The position numbers and the translations under genes are program-made. This document shows positions 56,356 to 64,000 of a DNA stretch of 64,000 bases, piece by piece (position 1 is the first letter of the stretch; each line of letters begins with the position of its first letter). Source of the stretch: Stomorhina lunata (taxonomy: Eukaryota > Arthropoda > Insecta > Diptera > Rhiniidae); contig OW121741.1 in the NCBI GenBank assembly GCA_933228675.1, positions 17,969,510 to 18,033,509 of the forward strand. Direction: 5' to 3'. The notes under the pieces are model-generated. The model was not told where the DNA came from. It ran no database searches and saw nothing but the letters and a program-made list of their open reading frames with translations.

Positions 56356-57598
56356 CAGGGTGGCCCAGAAAGACCGAAGTGGTGTGAATTGCTTATAACT
56401 TTTTATTTAAGAGATATTTTTTTAATTTTTTTTTTTTTAAATACATTAAATTTATGGGGAATATTTTTGGATTAGTTATTAAAAATGATATCCCGCAAGT
56501 GGTGGCTATATTCTGCTTCGCACAAATGTGCTCTTTCCAACACATTTTCCATGACCTTTCGCAAAACTTCCGGTGGTATGTTGTTAATTTCTTCTCGAAT
56601 ATTGGTTTTTAACTCCTCAATAGTCCTAGGCTTATTAACATAAACTTTTCCTTTTAAATAGCCCCAAAGAAAACAGTCTGGAGCGGTTAAATCTGGGGAC
56701 CGCGGAGGCCAATTAAAATTGCTGTTACGAGAAATTATTCTTTCACCAAAGATGTCGCGTAAAAGAGTCATTGTGGCCCTCGCAGTGTGCGCTGTGGCTC
56801 CATCCTGTTGGAACCATATTTGCGGATGGTTTTCCACGGCTGGCCTTACAAAATTTTGCAACATGGCCCGATATCGATCACCATGATGGAAATGGCGACA
56901 CCTTGTTCATTTTCAAAAAAAAATGGGCCAATGATCCTTTCTGAAGAAACACCGCACCAAACGGTACACTTGACTGGGTGCAATTGTCGTTAATGAAGTA
57001 CTCTCGGGTTTTCCGTAGCCCATATCCTACAGTTTTGCTTGTTAACGAACCCATTTAATTGAAAATGGGCTTCGTCACTCATTATTAAGTTATGAATAAA
57101 ATTTGGATTCTCTTGTGCTTTTTGCTGGAAATAAATTGCATAGTCAAGTCGTTGCTGGTAATCTGTTGGTTTCAATTCTTGGACAAGTTGAATTTTGTAT
57201 GGAAACAATCCTATGGTGTGCAAAATTCGCTGCAGCGACGTTCTTGAGAGGCCCAGTTGAATATTGTCAGCCGTGTGGACAGTTCGGTGTCTGCCGGGAC
57301 CAGGAAGGTTCCTTACTGCTCCTTGTTCTCGAAAATTTGCAACCAGACGGTTTATTGTTGACTGAGAGGGTGCAACCCGCACATTAAATTGACGACGGTA
57401 TGCACGCTGAGTCAACACAATGGACCGTTGATTTGAAAAGTAAATTTCAACAATTTGGGCAAGTTGTTCAATTGTGTATTGCTCCATTATAAATTATCCA
57501 AGTCTTCTTTACAAAATACTGAAAAGAAAAGAAAAAAAAATTATAATAAAAAAAGTTATAAGGAATTCACACCACTTCGGTCTTTCTGGGCCACCCTG
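56356..57598 (-). mobile_element. Mariner-superfamily DD41D element, 1243 bp, near-perfect TIRs
   Basis: Flanked by TA at 56354-56355 and 57599-57600 (target duplication). Terminal inverted repeats begin CAGGGTGGCCCAGAAAGACC; over the first 50 bases the two ends differ at only two positions (36 and 50). The interior carries one transposase gene on minus, broken by one stop and one small deletion. Ends this well matched imply either a recent insertion or mobilisation by another copy's transposase. Confidence 0.93.
56472..57487 (-). pseudogene. DD41D transposase, one stop and one frameshift
   Basis: N-terminal part (57487-56990, 165 codons) starts with a DUF4817-type helix-turn-helix (YTIEQLAQIVEIYFSNQRS, then NRLVANFREQG) and contains the first catalytic Asp in SDEAHFQLNG, ending at a TAA at 56990-56992 inside the catalytic domain. 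The frame continues past that stop (HPVKCTVWCGVSSERIIGP) until an apparent 1-base deletion near 56885, after which the C-terminal part (56864-56472) gives the second Asp (QQDGATAHTA) and third Asp (SPDLTAPD). Forty-one residues separate these, hence DD41D. All three Asp are preserved. Cut-and-paste transposase at TA targets by family. Non-functional as it stands. Confidence 0.92.
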
Positions 57599-57600
57599 TA

Positions 57601-57873
57601 CAAACTTTATTAAATACTAGTTTAGAATCTGTTACAGGTTCTAGTTCAGGTGCTACTTTGAATTTTTGTTCATAAGACAAGTAACACTCCGGCAAATACT
57701 GCCTCTACAATTGTATATACGAATTGGTTTATATTCCTTCGAAACTTGATAGTAGAGGGCTAAACGAGGGTGAGCAGGAGAAATAAAGCTTTATATTATT
57801 TAGCACTATAATTTTTAATCATATAATGACTCATTATTTAAGATTTTGGTTCTACAGGCAATTTTATTTATTT
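57601..57873. other. Short spacer, no gene seen
   Basis: Includes weak TTCTAGTTCAGG-like satellite remnants, indicating that the mariner-type element landed in the decayed satellite field. Confidence 0.45.
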
Positions 57874-58000
57874 TTACATCGGTAGCGTGTTAATGCAAAT
57901 TAATGATTACAGAAATTGATGTTGCTCTGACTGGGGCTCGAACCCAATCAACATAAATGTTACACTTAGAAGTCGACGTGCTAACCAACAAAGCCACAGT
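57874..58000 (-). mobile_element. tRNA-derived SINE-like element, copy 2
   Basis: The 71-nt head on minus (57924-57994) begins GCTTTGT, has TTGGTTAGCACG (A-box-like), GACTTCTAA (tRNA-Arg(UCU)-like anticodon region) and GGGTTCGAGCCCC (B box), and ends TCAGAGC, which pairs with the 5' end at six of seven positions. Body: ACATCAATTTCTGTAATC, ATTAATTTGCATTAACACGC, TACCGATGTAA, then an A-rich tail. Same architecture as copy 1 at 50.8-51.0 kb. Confidence 0.7.
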
Positions 58001-58074
58001 ACCCTCTACTTTAGATTTTATTTATGATCTGCTTCAGGTTTATTAAACTGTTAAGGAACTAATTTATAGCAAAG

Positions 58075-58540
58075 ATCGAAAATTTTTCTATACAAAAAAT
58101 TTTCAGATCGAAAATTGTTTTATAGAAAAAATTTTGATAACGAAAATTGTTTTATAGAAAAAATTTTGATAACGAAAATTTCTCTATAGAAAAAATTTTG
58201 ATAACGAAAATTTTTCTGTAGAAAAAATTTTCAGACCGAAATTTTAGCAAAACTTTCAGACCCGAAATTTTTCTATGGCAAAATTTTCAGACCGAAAATT
58301 TTTCTTTAGAAAAAATTTTCAGACCCGAAATTTTTCTATAGAAAAAATTTTCAGATCGAAAATTTTTCTATAGAAAAAATTTTCAAACCAAAAATTTTTC
58401 TATAGAAAAAAATTTTCAGAGCGAAAATTTTTCTATAGAAAAAATTTTCAGACCGATAATTTTTCTATAGAAAAATTTGTCAGACCCGAAATTTTGCTAT
58501 AGAAAAACTTTTGATACCGAAAATTTTTCTATGCTCTGAG
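58075..58540. repeat. 32-bp palindrome-core array
   Basis: About 14 units of roughly 32 bp: TTTTTCTATAGAAAAAA followed by ATTTTCAGACCG. It shares the TTTTCTATAGAAAA core with the arrays at 2.5-24 kb but has a different spacer. Confidence 0.9.
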
Positions 58541-58689
58541 AGTTGTATTTGCTGTATGTTTTGTTATTGTAATGTTTTGTTGTTGTTAGTTTAATTGAAA
58601 TTGTTGTTATTCCCTGAGACGCAAATAATATAGTTTTCTGGTATGTCCTATGAACCAGCACCAACATAAGATGTAAAATGAGTACATGA

Positions 58690-60000
58690 GTCATCCAAAA
58701 GTATTAAGCCATTTTAAACTGTTAAGTCATGTATAACTGCTGAGTCATCTTAAACTGCCAAGTCGTCAAGAATTGATAAGTCATCTTGGAATGCTGAGTC
58801 ATCTTAAACCCCTGAGTCATCTCGAACTGCTTAGTAATCTCAAACTGCTAAGTCACATATAACTGTTAAGATATTTTCAACTTATAAGTCATCTTAAACT
58901 GTAGAGTCATCTCGAATAGCTCAGTCATCTAGAACTGCTGACAAATCTGAAACTGTTGAGTCATCTTAAACAGCTAAGTCATATGAAAAAGCTGTACCAT
59001 TTCAAATTATTGAGTCATCTTAAACACCTGAGTCATCTCGTTACAAGATCTACAGGAAGACTTCTCTATTTCAACTCAAACGAATCATAAGATATTCATT
59101 TTAAATCCAAGTATTTAGGTACTAACATAAGATGTAAAAAAATGAGTTATCCAAAATTATTGAGCCATCTCATACAGCTGCTAAGCCATTTCAAATTGCA
59201 GAGTACTATCGAACTGCTAAGTCATTTATAACTGCTGAGTCTTCTTAACCTACTGAGTTATCGATAACTGCTGAGTCATCTTAAACTGCTCAGTCATTAA
59301 AAACTTATAAGTCATTGAGAACTGATGGAAAATCTCAAACTTGTGAGTTATCAGAAACTGCTGAGTCATCTTGGATTTCTTAGTCATCTTAAACATTTCA
59401 GTCATCTCAAACTGCTAAGTAATCTCAAACTACTAAGTTATCTATAACTGCTCAGGCATCTCCTTATGAGTCATCTTAAACTGCTGAGTCATCTCGAATA
59501 GCTGAGTCATCTAGAATTGCTAAGATATCTCTAACCTATGAATCATCTTAAACTGTTGGGTCATCTTGAATTGCTGAGACATATTAAATAGCTGTGCCAT
59601 TTCAAACTATTGAGTCATCTTAAACAACTCGTTAAAAGATCTGCAGAAAGATAAAATCCTGAGACTTATTTCGACATAAATCTTAGTTCTTTATTTCATC
59701 TGAAATTCAAACGAATCATAAGATGTTCATTTTAAATCCAAATATTTGGGTTTTTATACCCTATTATCTTCTTTTTCTGTTATCTTTGACTTCCAGTGGA
59801 GCATAGGGTCTCCCTATTATGAGTCATCTTAAACCGCTGGGTCATCTCGAATGAGTTATCTAGAACTGATATTTAGAACTGCTGAAACATCTTGTACTTC
59901 TGAGTAATCTCAAATAGCTGAGCCATTTCAAACTATTGAGTCATCTTAAACAGCTGAGTCATCTCGTTAGAAAATCAGCAGAAAGATAAAATCCTGAGAC
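58690..60000 (-). repeat. 18-bp satellite TGAGTCATCTTAAACTGC
   Basis: Imperfect units, many with exact TGAGTCA and several with TGCTGAGTCA. Interrupted around 59040-59150 and 59635-59820 by diverged or unrelated DNA, including a LINE tail. Reverse orientation of 25161-25716. Confidence 0.85.
59771..59812 (-). pseudogene. LINE 3'-end fragment, last ~11 codons
   Basis: Minus strand encodes LCSTGSQR and TAA, matching the terminal CSTGSQG-stop of the relic at 53885-54770 (GCTCCACTGG(G/A)AGTCAA identical but for one base). A minimal 5'-truncated copy of the same LINE family. Confidence 0.6.
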
Positions 60001-61485
60001 CTCTTTCGACTTAAATTTTAGTTCTTAAGTGGAAAGGGTATTATATAATAGTTTTTGGCTAACTTGCCTTTAATGTTGAAGATAAACCTGGAGATTTTTA
60101 TAAAGAAAAGTTGACGGGGAGAAGAGTTTTCCTATAGAAAAGTCTTTAGTAAGTTTTGAGAAGAGTTAAAGACATATTGGGAGTAGTTCTTTTTGGTGAA
60201 GGGTCGGACTTTACTGACTCTAATAATGTCATACTATTATAGATATTTGAATTGTAAGTGTTTCTACTTCTTTGTGTAACCTCCAACAAATCCCTTAAAG
60301 CTAGATTCGTGCTTTTTATGTCAACCTTCCTGGCAAAGACTTTATAAAAAAAAAAATTTAAACATTTTTATGTTCTTAAATTTCAGTGCAAAAAGAATTT
60401 CGCGATTTTATTTTTCAAATCTCCAACTTTTTCGCTTTTTTTTCTCTGCTGACAAACACTAACACCAACAAAGTAAAAGTGTGCAATATATTTCTAGTTT
60501 GCGCGAAAGTGAGTAAAATTCGCTGACCTCTGGTTTAAAAGGGGGTATGTAAGGGTTGAGCAAATCTCCTCTTAAAAACAACTTCCTGCTAATAGAAAAC
60601 AAAAAATGAAACAACACAACAACAAGAGTTGAGTTGTAGTACTACTAATGCTAGACAAATGTTGTTAACTCAAAAAAAGCAAAATATTCGTATTCAAAAA
60701 AACGTTTCGTTCGATTTTTACCCTTTTTCTTTATTGCAAACAAACTACAAAAACAAAAATGAATTTTTAGCAAAAAGAAACAACTACAAATGCTTAAGAG
60801 GTTGCCAAACATTTGACACAGAGTTGCTGGTCAAATGTTTTAGGAACAAAAATATATCGCGTATTTCCAGCGACAAGCTTTAAAATTCAAAACAACAAAA
60901 TTTCCAATTTTTTTTTTGCTTACTTTCGTCAAAGGCAATTTTGAAAAACTCAACTTTGTAGTAGAACTTAAAATATAAAATAAAGTGGGGTGGAGAACAA
61001 AAAAAGCTTCCGAGTGCAAAAAATATTTTTTTGTATAATGGCAATGGAATGTGGCATTATTGGCAGCAGTCAAATGTTTGCAGCTTAAGTTGGTTTGGTG
61101 TCCATGGAGGTCTTTGGCATTAATGGTGGTTAAAAAAAAAACTGAAATATATATCATCGTTCGCCAAAAATAAAGCAGACATGATGCTGCTGCTTTTGGA
61201 ATTTTCAAAAAAATTTGTGGAATCTATAACACTCATACTACAATTTTGACAGATTGATGATATTGAATTTGACAAAATGGGTTAGTAACGATGTGTACGC
61301 GACTTGTTAACAATTATTAGAGATTTTTTTAATTTTGATAATATTTTTTAAAAATTATGAAATTAAATGTTATATGTATTAAGTTTGGTAGAAAAAAAAT
61401 TGGGTGATTTTAGTCCACATGGCTTTTTAGGGTTAAAATATATATTTTTGCTAAACAAAAATATATTTTTACTAAAGCGCTACAA
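60001..61485. other. Unique DNA, no supportable gene
   Basis: Open frames at 60629-60883 (+, 84 codons) and 60840-61208 (-, 122 codons) have no recognisable domain or supporting signals. The second contains two hydrophobic stretches but is low complexity. Confidence 0.45.
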
Positions 61486-61800
61486 CTTTGCTAAGGATCA
61501 TAGCATGATCAAATACACAATTTACGATTTAATTAATTTTGAGTAATTTTCATTGGTGCCACCTGTCGGATATTAGTCGTGACAACTTAAAAACATGTCA
61601 TGTCAGCTTAAAAACCTTCGTCGACTCATGCGCAACAGCTTTGCTAAGGATCATAGCATGATCAAATACACAATTTAAGATTTAATTTATTTTGAGTAAT
61701 TTCCAGGGACGCCACCTGTCGGATATTAGTCGTGACAACTTATAAACATTCGTCGGCTCATGCGCAACAATTTTGCTCAAGAGCATAATATGATCAAACG
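61486..61800 (+). repeat. 153-bp imperfect tandem repeat, two and a partial unit
   Basis: Units start at 61486 and 61639, with a third partial start near 61771. Shared parts: CTTTGCTAAGGATCATAGCA, TGATCAAATACACAATTTA, GCCACCTGTCGGATATTAGT, CGTGACAACTTA, TCATGCGCAACA. Each unit contains the near-palindrome GATCATAGCATGATC. A decayed minisatellite of unknown origin. Confidence 0.85.
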
Positions 61801-62275
61801 CATAGTTTATTATTATATAAAGGACATACACGACAAACATTCATTTGTTTTAAAGTTATTACATTACCAATTTTTTCCCCCTTTTCATCCCCTTTTTTTA
61901 AAAAAAAAAAGTTCCATATGCCTATTTTGTACTTCTTTGGTACCAACTAAATTTGGTACATTTTATTAAAACGCAGTTAACATTTTGTTTCTATTCATAT
62001 TACTTCATAAGATATTAAGTAATCATTTTATCCCTTTTTGCCGCCCGAAATTAAAAAAGTACCAAATACGTGTTCAAAACTTTTTTCACTTTTATTGATT
62101 GCAATACAAAATTCCAAAATTCAAAAGATAAGAGAGGGTTGAAAAAAGTACCAAATCGGGAGATATGACGTTTTCGCTTTTTACCATCTTAACGGCGAAT
62201 ATTTCCAAAAACCCCTTCCTACTCGATCTATGTATACAACAAGATTTCTTATATAATTTACTACAATGACCATAA
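61801..62275. other. Unique AT-rich DNA, no gene seen
   Basis: Spacer between the 153-bp repeat and the next array. Confidence 0.5.
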
Positions 62276-63340
62276 TATTTCGGATAGAAAACTTTCGATA
62301 TTAAAAGCTTTCCTATAGGTAAATTTAAATATCTAAAATTTTATACTAAAAATATTTCACATCGAAAGCTTTCCAACAAAAAACTACCATTATCTAAAGT
62401 TTTCTTATATAAAACTTTCGATTTCGAAAGCTTTTCTATAATAAACCTTTGATATGGAAATATTTTATATGTAAAACATTCGTCATCAAAATATTTCAGA
62501 TAGAAAACTTTTTATATAAAACTTTTCTATAGAAAAATTGCAAAAGCTTTCCTATTGATAAATTTAAGTATCTAAAGCGGAGCCTTTCACCCCTACAGCA
62601 CAAGGTGCGAACTTTTACAAAAGAGCTTTTGAGCTTTCACATCGAAACACTATGTGTGAGCGAGACGCAACTATGTTTGTCCCGCTCACACTTACATAAA
62701 ATTGTCTACACAAATTCAGTGGTCCTTTCAAAGTCAGTGCTGCCAGATTGTGAAGAGTGTTCGAATATATGGAGTAAAATATAAATCTAGCAAAACTAAC
62801 CTTAAGTGCTTTCAAAGTTTTGTTTACCACAAAAGTTTTCTTATATAAAACTTTCCATGTCGAAAGCTTTCCTATAATAAAATTTCGATATCGAAATATT
62901 TCTTATATAAAACATTTGTCTTCAAAATATTTCAGATGGAAAACCTTTTTTACAAAACTTTCCTATAGAAAAATTTTAATACCAAAAGCTTTCCTGTAGA
63001 TAAATTGAAGTATCTAAATCATTCTAAAAAACTGTTTATATTAAAAACTCCAATGTAAATTTTTAATATCGAACGATTTCTTATACAAAACTTTTTTATA
63101 GAAAACTTTCAGTATCTAACGTTTTTGTTATGTAAAAACGTTTTTGTTATGTAAAAACGAAAAACATTCCATATCGAAATCTTTCCAACAGAAAACGTAT
63201 TTCTTATATAAAACAATCGTTGTCAAAAAGTTTCCTATAATAAACTTTTGATATTGAAAAATTTTTTTTAGCTATAAGCCTTACTATAGAAAACTTTCGC
63301 TATCGAAAGCTTTCGCATAGAAAACATGCTCTATTTAAGC
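62276..63340. repeat. Degenerate array TTTCCTATAGAAAACTTTCGATATCGAAAGC
   Basis: Tandem copies of about 31 bp with two palindromic parts, TTTCCTATAGAAAA-like and CTTTCGATATCGAAAG, heavily diverged. Interrupted by a non-array insertion at 62575-62832. Confidence 0.75.
62575..62832. other. Non-array insertion with GTGAGCG inverted repeat
   Basis: About 255 bp, less AT-rich than its surroundings. TGTGAGCGAGAC (62655-62666) and GTCCCGCTCACA (62679-62690) form a 12-bp stem with one mismatch around a 12-nt loop. Origin unknown; no gene supported. Confidence 0.45.
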
Positions 63341-64000
63341 TTTCCTTAACATAGTTTGTTTTAATAGCTACAGAAAAATACCCTGAAATGAGACAACAAA
63401 AAGCCCTATCTCAACCCCCTAATTCATAAACGAATTATAAAATTATCAAAGTTTTATAGTAGGAATTTTGTATGGAAATCTACTCATGGCTCCTAACATA
63501 CATTTAGTCGTAGCTTTAGCCATAGATCTATTTAGTTTTACTTCTAGTCCTAGCTATATTCATAGCCTAAGTCATAGCTCTAAATCATTACTCTAATTAT
63601 AGCCCTAGCTATAGTCTTAGACTTATATTCATTAACGCCATTACTTGCATATCCAAATGCTTTAACTTCAAAACTTCTAGGATATCAGTATAGAATTTTA
63701 ATGAATTGAATTTATAAAAAATGTTCATCGAAATGTGGTTGTAACGATGGTAATGGCTGTGACAGTGGTGATACCGCCATTTGCCACGTTATTGCTGTTT
63801 TTCTTCCCAAGCCCCCACTCCTCGATTTTCCTTAACCGAGTTTACTGTACTCGTGAATGTTTTGATACCCTACACCAGCTTTAAGGTAATAAGGTTTTTT
63901 TAAGTTTTTGTTACACTTATAAATTTGGTTGTGGCATAAGGTATAACTATTGAAATGGGTCGAAGTTGGTTCATTAGTAATGGTACCTCCCATAGGGCAG
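63341..64000. other. AT-rich end of window, no gene seen
   Basis: 63490-63630 carries loosely repeated CTAGCTATAG(T/C) words. The rest is unique with no supportable gene. Confidence 0.5.

Noticed and set aside
56787..57387. Plus-strand frames of 68 and 94 codons inside the mariner-type element
   Set aside because: Shadows of the minus-strand transposase.

Overview
The window looks like nuclear DNA of a higher (cyclorrhaphan) fly, most likely a blowfly or relative. The reasons are very high AT content, huge satellite content, an insect secreted phospholipase B family, a CR1-like LINE and a mariner-superfamily element. The family-level placement is inference. Only about 6-7 kb is convincing host coding sequence; nearly everything else is satellite, microsatellite or transposon-derived DNA.

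Layout. 1-25 kb: AT-rich arrays, many built on the 14-bp palindrome TTTTCTATAGAAAA, including a 31-bp satellite in both orientations. This part also holds a 1.2-kb foldback array (12.9-14.1 kb), a CAGA microsatellite (11.2-12.2 kb), two TIR-bounded insertions and a candidate 55-codon gene at 1.8-2.0 kb. 25-26 kb: a 19-bp satellite carrying TGACTCA sites. 26-50 kb: four intact, intronless, paralogous secreted SGNH/GDSL phospholipase B-like genes (439, 439, 438 and 439 aa), each separated from the next by an array of an 11-bp satellite (TTCCAGTTCAG or TTCTAGTTCAG). One array is split by a 4-kb CR1-like retrotransposon with an intact ORF2. 50-54 kb: decayed 11-bp satellite with a tRNA-derived SINE-like copy, a TA microsatellite and a dispersed repeat. 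54-58 kb: a dead LINE fragment, a DD41D mariner-type element with near-perfect TIRs but a broken transposase, and a second SINE copy. 58-64 kb: more palindrome-core arrays, the TGAGTCA satellite again in opposite orientation, and a 153-bp tandem repeat.

How the genes relate. Paralogues fall into pairs A (28.1 kb +, 44.1 kb -) and B (40.7 kb -, 48.9 kb +). Gene order, gene strand and satellite strand can all be explained by an ancestral tandem row A-A'-B-B' on one strand followed by one inversion of about 18 kb (about 30 to 48.5 kb). All four genes share an upstream element with core AAACGTY about 100-120 bp before the ATG, which suggests common regulation. Most other long open frames are by-products of stop-free satellites.
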